From JBCBRR01 sp039029235 (GTDB lineage: Bacteria; Bacteroidota; Bacteroidia; Cytophagales; Amoebophilaceae), in the NCBI GenBank assembly GCA_039029235.1, contig JBCCGO010000003.1:1-47620 (forward strand): a stretch of 47,620 nt of DNA. Reading direction: 5' to 3'. Within the stretch, counting starts at the first letter, position 1; each line of letters begins with the position of its first letter. Shown in pieces: positions 34,832-44,783 of the stretch. The translations under genes and the position numbers were made by a program. The notes below the pieces were generated by a model, which saw nothing but the letters and a program-made list of their open reading frames with translations, did not search any database and was not told the DNA's origin.

Positions 34832-37800
34832 TTGCAAGTAACGGATTTTATAGCCCACTATAAGCAGCATGGCTGGGTAAAGACCTTGGCACACAAGCTA
34901 CAAGCTAGTCCATATCAAGTTTGGCACCTCAAGGGACTCTCGGGTAGCCTGGATGCCGTGCTAGCAGCTGCTGTGTACGACCTCAGCCATACAACGCAGT
35001 TATACATCCTACACGATAAGGAAGAGGCTGCTCATTTTTATAATGACTTGCAGAGCCTGCTTCCTCACGAGCAGATCTTGCACTATCCTGCTGTCTCACA
35101 ACCCACATCCACAGCTCGCTCAAATGGTACTGATGCGCTCATGCAAGCTGTAGTGCTGCACCAGCTCGGCCGGGCTATCCCATCCGCAATAGTTACTTAT
35201 CCCGAAGCACTCGCTAGCCGGGTGATTGCTAGAGATGCCCTGGTTCGGCGCACATTTACTGTCCAAGTCGGCGAGGAGCTAATAACGGCAGCAATTGCTG
35301 ATAAGTTGACTGAGCAAGGGTTTGAGAAGGTAGACTTTGTCTATGAGCCCGGTTGTTTTGCAGTACGCGGAGGTATCGTCGATATATTTTCCTATGCCCA
35401 TCCATGGCCTTACCGCCTAGAGTTGTTAGGCCAGACAGTAGAAAGTATCCGAACGTTTGACCCCGCCAACCAAGGATCGGTGGCATCTGTACAACAAGCT
35501 GCTATCATGCCGCATATCCAAGTCCTATCTACAACCACTGCTTACCAATCTTTCCTGGATTTCTTGCCTGAGGGCAGTTTGGTCTGGGTCAAAGACTATG
35601 CAGCCACGCTCAGTATCATCGAACAAACCTATCAAGTAGCCCAATCAACTCCTGGAGCACACCTGCCAACGTCTGCTTTATCGTGTGAGATGCCCGCTAG
35701 CTGGGAAGCATCTTTGCAAAGATGTACGATCGTAGAGTTTGGGCATAGATTTTATCGAAAGCCTTATGAGATGTCAGCTTACCCAGCTGCTCCACAGCCT
35801 ACCTTTAACGAGCAGTTTGAGCTTTTGGCTGAGGACCTACATCAAAACCAAGCGAAAGGCCTCACCAACATCATTACAGCTACCTCCCCCAGCCAGCTTG
35901 ATCGGCTTGCTGATATACTCGCAGCGCTTGATGCTACGGTACAATTCCAGGCACTACAGCTAGGACTACACCAAGGGTTTATTGACCAGCAAGTAGGCAT
36001 AGCCTGCTATACAGATCATCAACTCTTCGGCCGTTACTATAGGCATAAGTCTCCGCAGCAATACACTACTAGCCAGGCTGTTGCTTTGCAGGAGTTACAA
36101 ACCTTGCAGCCTGGCGACTATGTAGTACATATCGACTATGGGATAGCACGTTTTGCTGGGTTGACCAAGGTAGCTGCAGGTGGCACAGAGCAAGAAACAC
36201 TACGCTTAATCTATAAAGACAATGACGTGGTGTATGCCAGTGTGCATGCCTTACACAAAATCTCTAAGTATACAGGTAAAGAAGGCGCAGTACCTACCAT
36301 AAGCAAGCTAGGCACCTCGGCGTGGGAACAGAAGAAAAAAAAAGTCAAACAAAAAGTACAAGATATTGCCCAAGAACTTATCCAACTATACAGCCAAAGG
36401 AAGCATGCGCCAGGCTTTGCATTTAGTAAGGATAGTTTTTTACAAACTGAGCTTGAGTCCTCTTTTCTGTACGAGGATACGCCTGACCAAGCAGCTGCCA
36501 CAGCTGATGTAAAGCGCGATATGGAAGCGCCACATCCCATGGACCGGCTCGTCTGCGGAGATGTAGGGTTTGGGAAGACCGAAGTGGCTATTCGGGCAGC
36601 TTTCAAGGCTATCCATGATGGTAAGCAAGTGGCTGTGCTGGTTCCTACCACGATCCTGGCCTTGCAGCATTACGAGTCTTTCAAGCGTAGGCTAGTCAAT
36701 TTCTCTGTCCGTGTCCAATACATCAATCGCTTTAAAACCGGCCCAGAGGTTAAGAAAATACTGCAAGCAACGACACAGGGGCAGGTGGATATCTTAATTG
36801 GTACGCACCAAATCCTGAGAAAGGCCGTTAAGTTCAAAGACTTAGGACTCTTAATCGTTGACGAAGAGCAAAAATTTGGTGTAAAAGCTAAAGAAAGACT
36901 TAAAGAGCTCAAGCTAAATGTAGATGTACTTACACTCACAGCCACGCCTATCCCCAGAACACTCCACTTTTCCCTTATGGGTGCCCGAGACCTGAGCATC
37001 ATCATGACCCCTCCGCCCAATCGGCAGCCCGTAGCCACTTCCATCCATACCTTTGACAATACGCTTATCCAAGAGGCTATTCGTTATGAAGTACAGCGGG
37101 CCGGGCAAGTATTTTTTGTACATAATCGGGTAGCCAACATTCAAGAAGTAGCCAGCATGGTACATAAGCTGGTTCCCGGTTATAAGCTTGGGGTAGCGCA
37201 CGGGCAGCTGCCAGGTAATCAGCTAGAACAAAGCATACTTCAGTTTATGGCTGGCGAGTATGATATACTGGTCTCTACCAACATCATCGAATCGGGCCTG
37301 GATATCCCCAATGCCAACACCATTATCATCAATGATAGCCACCTGTTTGGCCTCTCAGACCTACACCAAATGCGGGGTAGAGTGGGAAGATCCAACCAAA
37401 AAGCGTTTTGCTACCTCATTGCCCCTCCTACCACGAGCCTATCAGCAGAAGCACGCAAGAGACTCAGGGCCTTAGAGGAATTCAGTGAGCTGGGCAACGG
37501 TTTCCAGGTAGCTATGCGTGACCTTGATATCCGTGGTGCGGGCGATTTGCTAGGCTTTGAGCAAAGTGGTTTTATCGCTGATATGGGCTTTGAGACATAC
37601 TGTAAGATACTGGATGAGGCCGTACAAGAACTAAAATTAAGTAAGTTTAAAGAACTTTTTGCCGAGGAGCTCGCCCACAAAGCCCAACTACCGGCCGTAG
37701 ATTGCACCCTCGAGACAGACCTAGCGCTCTTGGTTCCCAATACTTATGTGAGCAACGATACGGAGCGGCTTAGACTCTATACAAAGCTAGATAATATCAA

Positions 37801-38167
37801 GAGCGAAGCTGCCTTAGCATCCTTCCAAGCAGCGCTCAGAGACCAGTTTGGGCCTTTGCCCTTGCCCGTGCAGGAGCTCATCAAAGCTGTGGAGCTACGC
37901 TGGATGGCTCAACAGCTAAGCTGCCAAAAGATAAGACTCAAAGAAGCCACTATGCGATGTTATTTTACGCCATCACCACAGCACCAACAGGCTGCAGATC
38001 GCCTAACCTACTTATTGTCTTACGTACAGCAACATCCCCAAAGATGCCAACTTAAAGAAACGAAGAACCAGCTGGTACTTACTATTCAATCAGTAGCCAA
38101 CATCAGCGAAGCCCGGGCTGTCTTGCAGCAAGCAATGCTTTCTGAAGCCAAGTATGCTGCAGCTTAG
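34832..38167 (+). CDS. mfd: Transcription-repair coupling factor Mfd
   Basis: Mfd removes RNA polymerase stalled at DNA damage and recruits UvrA. The 1111-residue protein has the UvrB-like N-terminal part (FVYEPGCFAVRGGIVDIFSY motif), a CarD-like RNA polymerase interaction domain (LQPGDYVVHIDYGIARFAG, ~428-446) and a superfamily 2 helicase core. Core motifs are Walker A GDVGFGKTEVA (~571-581), DEEQKFGVKAKERL, TATPIPRTL and, in the second lobe, GRVGRSNQKAFCYL. The C-terminal TRCF domain follows. The start is TTG at 34832: an in-frame stop lies 13 codons upstream, and no ATG occurs before the conserved N-terminal region. Confidence 0.97.
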   Translation: MQVTDFIAHYKQHGWVKTLAHKLQASPYQVWHLKGLSGSLDAVLAAAVYDLSHTTQLYILHDKEEAAHFYNDLQSLLPHEQILHYPAVSQPTSTARSNGTDALMQAVVLHQLGRAIPSAIVTYPEALASRVIARDALVRRTFTVQVGEELITAAIADKLTEQGFEKVDFVYEPGCFAVRGGIVDIFSYAHPWPYRLELLGQTVESIRTFDPANQGSVASVQQAAIMPHIQVLSTTTAYQSFLDFLPEGSLVWVKDYAATLSIIEQTYQVAQSTPGAHLPTSALSCEMPASWEASLQRCTIVEFGHRFYRKPYEMSAYPAAPQPTFNEQFELLAEDLHQNQAKGLTNIITATSPSQLDRLADILAALDATVQFQALQLGLHQGFIDQQVGIACYTDHQLFGRYYRHKSPQQYTTSQAVALQELQTLQPGDYVVHIDYGIARFAGLTKVAAGGTEQETLRLIYKDNDVVYASVHALHKISKYTGKEGAVPTISKLGTSAWEQKKKKVKQKVQDIAQELIQLYSQRKHAPGFAFSKDSFLQTELESSFLYEDTPDQAAATADVKRDMEAPHPMDRLVCGDVGFGKTEVAIRAAFKAIHDGKQVAVLVPTTILALQHYESFKRRLVNFSVRVQYINRFKTGPEVKKILQATTQGQVDILIGTHQILRKAVKFKDLGLLIVDEEQKFGVKAKERLKELKLNVDVLTLTATPIPRTLHFSLMGARDLSIIMTPPPNRQPVATSIHTFDNTLIQEAIRYEVQRAGQVFFVHNRVANIQEVASMVHKLVPGYKLGVAHGQLPGNQLEQSILQFMAGEYDILVSTNIIESGLDIPNANTIIINDSHLFGLSDLHQMRGRVGRSNQKAFCYLIAPPTTSLSAEARKRLRALEEFSELGNGFQVAMRDLDIRGAGDLLGFEQSGFIADMGFETYCKILDEAVQELKLSKFKELFAEELAHKAQLPAVDCTLETDLALLVPNTYVSNDTERLRLYTKLDNIKSEAALASFQAALRDQFGPLPLPVQELIKAVELRWMAQQLSCQKIRLKEATMRCYFTPSPQHQQAADRLTYLLSYVQQHPQRCQLKETKNQLVLTIQSVANISEARAVLQQAMLSEAKYAAA

Positions 38168-38507
38168 GGGGTACGCTAGGTAGTAGCCATGTGTTTTAAC
38201 AAGCTGCCTAGCCTGTAGAAGCTAAGTATAAAAAATCTTAAGGCCACAATGTACAGGGTGTCAAGTATAAGCAGTGCCAGGGACGCCAGCATGGGCCTAA
38301 GGGTCGTGATGAGGCTGTGCGTGAGGTAAGGAACGAAGCAATACGAAGCCCAAGAATTGGGAGCAATGGATCAAAAGTTTAGATTGAGGGTAGACTATGG
38401 CTTGGTTGCAAGCGCTGGAATAGTATTAGATATTCGTTACATTTATTTCGGCATAGACATAGATACTGCTACAATTCATTAATTACATACCGTAAACGTA
38501 AATCAGT
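38168..38507. other. 340-base spacer upstream of the symporter gene
   Basis: No gene is seen. A TACATTTA near 38433 is one base off the Bacteroidota -7 consensus and could belong to the symporter promoter, about 70 bases before its ATG. Confidence 0.25.
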
Positions 38508-40526
38508 ATGCTCTCTTGGCTCAATCTAGACATCGTCATATTCAGTTGCTTCCTGGCGACGAATCTCGTACTAGGACTACAGGCCGGCCGTAGGGTTAAA
38601 AATGTACACACCTATGCCATCGGCAACAAAGATTTCCCTACTGCTACGCTTACCTCTACCATCGTGGCTACGTGGATTGGCGGTGGAGTCATGTTTTATG
38701 GTCTAGGCCGCACCTACAACACCGGGCTATACTTTGCCATAGCGCTTTCAGCGGCATCTCTTGGACTATTAATCACAGGGCGGTTTTTAGTCGTCCGCAT
38801 GGGAGAATTTTTGAATAACCTCTCTGTAGCTGAGGCGATGGGTGATTTATATGGCAAAACTGTACGCATTGCTACGGCTCTCAGCGGCATTGCACTATCT
38901 ATAGGAGGCGTGGCCATCCAGTTTCAAGTTATTGGCAAAATGCTAACCTTGATATTTGGTTTTCAAGGACCAGAGGTTACCGTGGCTGCAGCGAGCATTG
39001 TTATTCTTTACTCTGCTTTTGGTGGCATACGTTCTGTGACTATCACGGACGTATTTCAGTTCATCACCTTTGGTGTATTTATTCCGGTGCTATCCCTGAT
39101 CGTCTGGAACAATCTTCAGGATCCTGATCTCGTGGTCCATACCTTGACTACTAACCCTATGTTTGATCCTCGCGCAGTCATGGGCTGGAATCCTAAGTTT
39201 CTGTCCTCTTTAAGCTTACTACTTTATTGGGCCATACCCGGTATAAATCCACCTGCATTTCAGCGGCTAGCTATGGCTCGTGATCTCGGGCAGGCGCAGC
39301 GATCTTTCACCTATGCAGCTGGCTTGAGCTTTTTGGTAATCATTTCAGTCGTCTGGGTAGCCATCTTGGTACTGGTCGAGAATCCTAACTTACAACCTGA
39401 GTCAAAACCTGAGGTGGTATTTAACTACCTGATAGATCGCTATACCTATGCAGGATTTAAGGGCCTGGTTGCCGTAGGTATGGTGGCCATGGCCATGTCT
39501 ACTGCAGACTCTGATTTAAATTCTTCTGCTGTACTAGCTGTCCATGATATCATCACTCCGCTACAGCCTTCCGCTAAAACATCGATCACTACCGTTAGGC
39601 TCCTCTCCCTTGCGGCAGGCCTTTTGAGCTTATTACTAGCCTTGCACGCTGAGGATATAGTAGAGCTGATGCTATTTTCAGGCAGTCTCTACATGCCTGT
39701 AGTAACGGTTCCTTTTCTTCTGGCCCTTTTTGGGTTTCGGAGTAGTGCACGGGCTGTCCTGATAGGTATGCTCGCAGGTATTAGCACTGTACTAGTCTGG
39801 AGACAGCTCATGGCGCATACAGGCATCGACCCTGTGATTACCGGTATGATAAGCAACCTTGTATTTTTCATGGGCAGCCACTATCTGCTGCGCGAGGCAG
39901 GTGGGTGGGTAGGTATCAAAGTACCAGGACCCCTAATAGCTGCGCGCCAAGAACAAAGAGTAGCTTGGAGAAGCTTCTTCAATACTATTCTCCATCCAAG
40001 GCTCTACGCCTACCTCAAAAGCAATCTACCTGCTAAGGAAGGGCTCTATTCCCTATTCGGTCTCTACGTAATAGGGGCTACCTATGCTTCTTTTTCTACC
40101 GTACCAGCGACCATAGTAAATACAAACTTTTTCTATTTCATTGCTCAGTCGGTTCTGTTGGCTACAACGCTTTTTATTACCTATCCTGCTTGGCCTCCTA
40201 CTTTCAGGAGCAAGCGATTCATTGCCTTTGCCTGGCCGCTGGGCATTGGTTACATTTTATTCCTGGCAGGGGGAGTATTGGTCCTGATGAGTGGCTTCCA
40301 CCAGGTGCAGGCCATGATCTTCATGCTCAACCTGGTGATGGCTGCTTTACTGCTAGACTGGCCACTGATGGTGTTCTTGGCTGTCAGTGGTATTGTACTT
40401 GCCCTAGGCATTTTCCAGCGCTATGTAGGTGCTATCCCCTGGGCAGACATTTGGGGATATGCGGTTCCGGGCTATCTATGGGCTGCCTTTGTTCATAAGC
40501 TTGTTGGTGGCCTTGGTCCGATTTAG
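38508..40526 (+). CDS. Sodium:solute symporter family protein, C-terminally extended
   Basis: A 672-residue membrane protein of the SSS/PutP family that would import a small solute with sodium; the solute is unknown. The SSS core (~1-460) is clear: AIGNKDFPTATLTSTIVATW near the N-terminus, SAFGGIRSVTITDVFQ (~167-182) and the sodium-site region MSTADSDLNSSAV (~329-341). An extra block of about six hydrophobic segments (~500-670) goes beyond the normal transporter; such blocks occur in symporter-histidine-kinase fusions. The frame stops at 40526, and the next gene begins in the +1 frame inside its last 70-100 bases, with a further membrane segment and kinase-like sequence. The pair may be one protein split by a frameshift. 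Confidence 0.92.
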   Translation: MLSWLNLDIVIFSCFLATNLVLGLQAGRRVKNVHTYAIGNKDFPTATLTSTIVATWIGGGVMFYGLGRTYNTGLYFAIALSAASLGLLITGRFLVVRMGEFLNNLSVAEAMGDLYGKTVRIATALSGIALSIGGVAIQFQVIGKMLTLIFGFQGPEVTVAAASIVILYSAFGGIRSVTITDVFQFITFGVFIPVLSLIVWNNLQDPDLVVHTLTTNPMFDPRAVMGWNPKFLSSLSLLLYWAIPGINPPAFQRLAMARDLGQAQRSFTYAAGLSFLVIISVVWVAILVLVENPNLQPESKPEVVFNYLIDRYTYAGFKGLVAVGMVAMAMSTADSDLNSSAVLAVHDIITPLQPSAKTSITTVRLLSLAAGLLSLLLALHAEDIVELMLFSGSLYMPVVTVPFLLALFGFRSSARAVLIGMLAGISTVLVWRQLMAHTGIDPVITGMISNLVFFMGSHYLLREAGGWVGIKVPGPLIAARQEQRVAWRSFFNTILHPRLYAYLKSNLPAKEGLYSLFGLYVIGATYASFSTVPATIVNTNFFYFIAQSVLLATTLFITYPAWPPTFRSKRFIAFAWPLGIGYILFLAGGVLVLMSGFHQVQAMIFMLNLVMAALLLDWPLMVFLAVSGIVLALGIFQRYVGAIPWADIWGYAVPGYLWAAFVHKLVGGLGPI

Positions 40527-41859
40527 GCAGGTTAAGAGTAAGCTGACTTTGCAAAATGCCTATCTTATCGCTAGCCGAGAGGAGGCTAGGAAGCAACTAG
40601 CTGCAAGCATAGGCTATGGCCATCAGCTGGCCCAAGAACTAGCGCAGGACGAGCTACAGCTTGATAGCGTGACAACGGATCACGTAAAGCAGGCTGTGTA
40701 TCGGATAATCGATTATATACACCTGGAGGTAAGTGAGATCCGGCTAGCTCGGCTACTAGACGAGGTCAAAGCTGAGCTCAAGCTCCAGGACTTTACAACA
40801 CCCCCGCAGCTTATCGTCCAGCAAAACATAACACACAAAAGCATCCAAGCTGATGTAGGCAAGATCAAGCAGCTGCTCGTAGAGGCCATAGTGTACATAC
40901 ACGCGAAGAATGCCACCAACCAGCCGATTACTATAGCGCTAGAAGGGGCTACTTTGGGGCATAAGCTGGATCACATGAAGAACTACCTAAAAAAACTAGC
41001 TGCCATCAGGTTTGTCCTGACTACAGATGCAACGATTCCTCCTCCTGAGGAAGTATATATGATCAGCCCCATACAAACCAAAAGCCAGTCGACAAAGCAG
41101 GAAACAGAGCTAGCGCTTTTGGAGCATTTACGCATCATCGACGCCCATTATGGGTATGCAGCTATCAAAGAGGCAACCACGCAGGTTTACGTGATCCCGG
41201 CTAACGTACGGGAGGTTCGTGCCAAGGTGATGGAACGCTTGAGAGTACCTGCATCATCAGTTCCTGAGGAGCTGGCGCATCCGCTGGCTGTACAGCTAGA
41301 AAAAGAATTGTTCGAAAAGTTGCAGGGAACAGCTGTTGACCTGCAGGTGATCAAGAAGGCACTGGATACGATCAAGAAGTATCATGGAGGGACCAGAAGA
41401 AAGTCCGGAGAGCCATTCTTTACACACCCGCTCAGTGTAGCCTTGATTCTACTAGAGTATTCCAGCGACCAGGACGCTGTGGTAGCGGCCCTCCTGCATG
41501 ATACGGTCGAGGATACGCAGCTTTCGCTGGCAAACATTCGGGCCATGTTTGGGAATACGGCGGCCTTCTTAATTGAGAAGACTACGAACCTACAAGACAA
41601 TATCGACCGTAGGGTGAGCCTGGCTGAACACGAGACGCTTTCTCGGTTGATCTACTATGAAGACCCTCGGGCAGCGCTGATCAAGCTTTCGGATAGACTA
41701 CATAATATGCGGACGATTGAAGGCCATCCCTCACTGGACAAGCAAAAGAAAATTGCGTATGGAACGTGGATTTTCTTTGTGCCTTTGGCGCTACAGTTGC
41801 GGTTCCAGTATATAGCACGGGAACTGAAGGAGCTTAGCTTGAAAGTACTGGAGAAGTAA
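40459..41859 (+). CDS. Membrane-anchored degenerate kinase plus RelA/SpoT-type HD domain
   Basis: From the ATG at 40459 the protein is 466 residues. It begins with a membrane segment (YGLPLFISLLVALVRFR), followed by a helical/HATPase-like region (~30-210) that lacks recognisable phospho-His and G-boxes. A complete HD hydrolase domain of the Rel/SpoT type (~300-430) follows: GEPFFTHPLSVALIL, LLHDTVEDTQLS and LSDRLHNMRTIEGH. No (p)ppGpp synthetase, TGS or ACT domain is present, so the likely activity is (p)ppGpp hydrolysis, by family inference. A GTG at 40429 is an alternative start. It overlaps the symporter gene in another frame. A decayed copy of its C-terminal half lies at 3310-4074. Confidence 0.85.
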   Translation: MRFRAIYGLPLFISLLVALVRFRQVKSKLTLQNAYLIASREEARKQLAASIGYGHQLAQELAQDELQLDSVTTDHVKQAVYRIIDYIHLEVSEIRLARLLDEVKAELKLQDFTTPPQLIVQQNITHKSIQADVGKIKQLLVEAIVYIHAKNATNQPITIALEGATLGHKLDHMKNYLKKLAAIRFVLTTDATIPPPEEVYMISPIQTKSQSTKQETELALLEHLRIIDAHYGYAAIKEATTQVYVIPANVREVRAKVMERLRVPASSVPEELAHPLAVQLEKELFEKLQGTAVDLQVIKKALDTIKKYHGGTRRKSGEPFFTHPLSVALILLEYSSDQDAVVAALLHDTVEDTQLSLANIRAMFGNTAAFLIEKTTNLQDNIDRRVSLAEHETLSRLIYYEDPRAALIKLSDRLHNMRTIEGHPSLDKQKKIAYGTWIFFVPLALQLRFQYIARELKELSLKVLEK

Positions 41860-42128
41860 GACTTGCTGCAGGAGCGGGCTATCACCAAGCCTTGCTGGAT
41901 AAGTCAGAAAATACTTAGCAGCGACTATGGCCGAGAATGGGAAGTTTTTGAGCAGATCGAGGGACGTCTCTGCGTGCTGGCATCTCCATACAAGATTCTA
42001 TAAGTACCAGAAATGAACTGAGCTAGGTCAGGTCTAGCAGACTTTTCATCAATCCAGGGAAGGATTACGTAGCGGTAATTACTTGCCGGCTCACGAGACT
42101 CGTCTCTTGCTAGTCCCATCCTTGCAAG

Positions 42129-42860
42129 CTATGGCTTACGTCTTAGCTCAAAATGCTTGCCTAAATACAGCCTTCGTACTTGCGCATCCTCAGCCAGTTC
42201 CTCGGCAGTTCCTGACCTGAGCAGGGTACCCTCAAACATCAGATAGGCACGATCTATAATAGCCAAGGTGGCACTGACGTTATGGTCAGTAATAAGTATG
42301 CCAATGTCCTTCTCCTTGAGCTTTGCTACAAGCAACTGAATATCTTCGACGGCAATAAGGTCTACGCCAGCAAAGGGCTCATCCAAGAGTATAAACTTAG
42401 GGTCCATGGTCAAAGCGCGGGCTAGCTCGATTCTTCGGCGTTCGCCACCCGAAAGGACCTTGCCCTGGCTTTTCCGAATATGCGTAATGCTAAACTCCTC
42501 CAGCAAGGCTTCCATTTTTTCTTTTTGGGCTTGCGGTGATAAGCCGGTGTGCTCCAAAATAGCCATCAGGTTTTCCTCTACGGTTAGGTTGCGAAACACA
42601 GAGGCCTCCTGGGGCAGGTAACTAATGCCTATTTGGGCTCTTTTGTACATGGGCAGGGCAGTGATCTGCCTTTCATCCAGGTAAACCTTGCCTGTATAGG
42701 GCTTGACTAGGCCTACCATCATGTAGAAGGTTGTAGTCTTGCCCGCGCCATTAGGCCCTAGTAGGCCTACAATCTCGCCTTGCGATACAGCTGGCGAGGC
42801 GCCATTTACTACGGTCCGCTTTTTATAGTGCTTGACGAGCTTTTCGGCACGAAGTTGCAT
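42129..42860 (-). CDS. lptB: LPS export ABC transporter ATP-binding protein LptB
   Basis: The cytoplasmic ATPase of the LptB2FG transporter powers lipopolysaccharide extraction from the inner membrane. The 243-residue protein has Walker A GPNGAGKTTTFYM (~35-47), Q-loop SYLPQEASVFR (~84-94), the ABC signature LSGGERRRIELARAL (~138-152), Walker B FILLDEPFAGVD and the switch His in ITDHNVSATL. 'FYMMVGLVKP' and 'EASVFRNLTVEEN' are specific to LptB. Retention of LPS export genes indicates a Gram-negative envelope. It lies 30 bases after recJ on the same strand and is probably co-transcribed with it. Confidence 0.95.
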   Translation of the reverse strand: MQLRAEKLVKHYKKRTVVNGASPAVSQGEIVGLLGPNGAGKTTTFYMMVGLVKPYTGKVYLDERQITALPMYKRAQIGISYLPQEASVFRNLTVEENLMAILEHTGLSPQAQKEKMEALLEEFSITHIRKSQGKVLSGGERRRIELARALTMDPKFILLDEPFAGVDLIAVEDIQLLVAKLKEKDIGILITDHNVSATLAIIDRAYLMFEGTLLRSGTAEELAEDAQVRRLYLGKHFELRRKP

Positions 42861-42890
42861 AGTGGCTCAACGGTAGGTCTAGAGACAGCG

Positions 42891-44591
42891 CTACTTTCCT
42901 TGAATGTCTTTGATGGTGAGCTGTAAGCTACGCGCACCTAGGTAATCATTTTCTCCCAAAGTGTAGACTATTCTAAAAGGCTTCTGGTCACGTATCACGG
43001 GTTCATACTTAGCTAGTCCAAACCCAATAGCTTCCAGCCTATGGCACATGCCTGGCTGATACACGTATAGCTTCAGATGTTTGTCTTTCAGGACACTATA
43101 GCTGCTAGCTACCACAGGGTCTGTGGCAAAGGAAGCTTTCATGTTACCATTGCCGAAAGGACCCATTTGCTTCAGAACGTTATAAAATTTAGCATCGATC
43201 GTATCCAACGAGATGGATAAATCTACCCTCTGCGTAGGAACAAGCAGGTCGTCCTGAATGCTACGAGCTACCACGGCTTCGAAGCGTTCCTGAAAATCAG
43301 CTACACGCTCGAGCGGCAAGGTCAGGCCTGCAGCATGGGCATGTCCTCCATACTGGTCTAGCAGATCATGGCAAGCCGTCAGCGCTTCGTAAATATTAAA
43401 GCCCCTGACAGAACGAGCAGAGCCAGTAGCCTTTCCCCCAGCAGCCGTCAGGATGACAGTAGGCCGATGATACTGCTCTATGCATCGAGCAGCTACAATG
43501 CCAATCACTCCTTTGTGCCAATCTTCCTTGAATAGCACCGTAGTCTTTGCCTGGGCTGCGTGAGCATCACTCGCTAGCATACTGATCGCCTCTGCGGTGA
43601 TTGTGCTATCAAGGTACTTTCTAAGGTCATTCTTAGCCTCCAGAGTGCGTGCCAGCGCATCAGCCGTTGCCTGGTCAGTAGCCAGCAGTAGATGTACCGC
43701 CAAGCTTCCATGGTCAATCCTTCCCGCAGCATTGAGGCGAGGGCCTAGGCCAAAAACCAATGCCGAGGCACCCAAGGGAGGGCATAGATTGGCTGCCTGG
43801 ATAAGAGATCGGAGCCCTAGATGGGGATGAGTATTGAGCTTGTGCAAGCCATGATAAGCCAAGATCCGGTTCTCTCCTATCATAGGTACCAAATCGCAAG
43901 CAATACTGACAGCTACCAAGTCTAAGTAAGTATATAAGGGCTCTGCTGGAAGTTTTGCGTGCAGGCTTAGCGCTTGGAGGAGCTTAAAGCCTACCCCACA
44001 GCCAGACAGCTCTTTAAAGGGGTAGCTACAAGTGGGTTGTTTAGGGTCTAGGATGGCATAGGCCGGGGGCAATACTCCCCCAGGCTCATGGTGGTCACAT
44101 ACGATGACATCGATACCTGCAGCTTGGGCCTGTTGGATGCAATGGACGGCTTTAATGCCACAGTCTAGCGTAATAATCAGCCTGATACCCATACGAGCTG
44201 CCCAAGACACAGCTTGCTGTGAAAAGCCATAGCCCTCGGTATAGCGATCAGGAACATAAAATTGTACTCGGTCATGTAAGCGCTTGATAAATCCATAAAC
44301 CAAGGCCACTGCAGTAACGCCGTCTACATCGTAGTCACCATAGACCAGTACAGCCTCATGACTTTTTATAGCTTGTATCAGTCGGCGCACAGCCTTGCGC
44401 ATACCTTGCATGGCAAAGGGGTCATGCAGGTCGGCTAGTGAAGGCCTGAAATAATCCCGGGCTTGGTCAAAGCTAGTAATGCCTTTCTGTACCAGCAGGG
44501 TAGCAATAGCAGGGTTGACGCTAATAGCATCAGCCAGTGTAGTTACTGCACTAGATGCAGGCAGGGGACGGAAAAGCCATTGTTTATGCAT
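42891..44591 (-). CDS. recJ: Single-stranded-DNA-specific exonuclease RecJ
   Basis: RecJ degrades single-stranded DNA 5' to 3' in recombination and mismatch/base-excision repair. The 566-residue protein carries all DHH-family motifs: VYGDYDVDGVTAV (~82-94, motif I), ITLDCGIKA, VCDHHEPGG (~167-175, the DHH motif) and VAVSIACDLVPM. The DHHA1 motif is GGHAHAAGLTLP (~413-424), and an OB-like C-terminal domain closes it. The start at 44591 gives MHKQWLFRP, a normal RecJ N-terminus. It heads a likely two-gene operon with lptB. Confidence 0.96.
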   Translation of the reverse strand: MHKQWLFRPLPASSAVTTLADAISVNPAIATLLVQKGITSFDQARDYFRPSLADLHDPFAMQGMRKAVRRLIQAIKSHEAVLVYGDYDVDGVTAVALVYGFIKRLHDRVQFYVPDRYTEGYGFSQQAVSWAARMGIRLIITLDCGIKAVHCIQQAQAAGIDVIVCDHHEPGGVLPPAYAILDPKQPTCSYPFKELSGCGVGFKLLQALSLHAKLPAEPLYTYLDLVAVSIACDLVPMIGENRILAYHGLHKLNTHPHLGLRSLIQAANLCPPLGASALVFGLGPRLNAAGRIDHGSLAVHLLLATDQATADALARTLEAKNDLRKYLDSTITAEAISMLASDAHAAQAKTTVLFKEDWHKGVIGIVAARCIEQYHRPTVILTAAGGKATGSARSVRGFNIYEALTACHDLLDQYGGHAHAAGLTLPLERVADFQERFEAVVARSIQDDLLVPTQRVDLSISLDTIDAKFYNVLKQMGPFGNGNMKASFATDPVVASSYSVLKDKHLKLYVYQPGMCHRLEAIGFGLAKYEPVIRDQKPFRIVYTLGENDYLGARSLQLTIKDIQGK

Positions 44592-44783
44592 CGGTCAGGA
44601 GACCTGGTTAGGCTGTAGGCTGGAGAAATATATGACTTTCATAGCAACAGCTCCTAGGATATAATAAATTAAGGATCGTTTAAAATGGAGTTTTTGCTGA
44701 CGCTGGGCTTTCACGAAAAGCGTGGGGCAAAGCATGAGCCTGATGCATACCTACTTGGTCTTGGGGAAACTATTTTTTATAGC

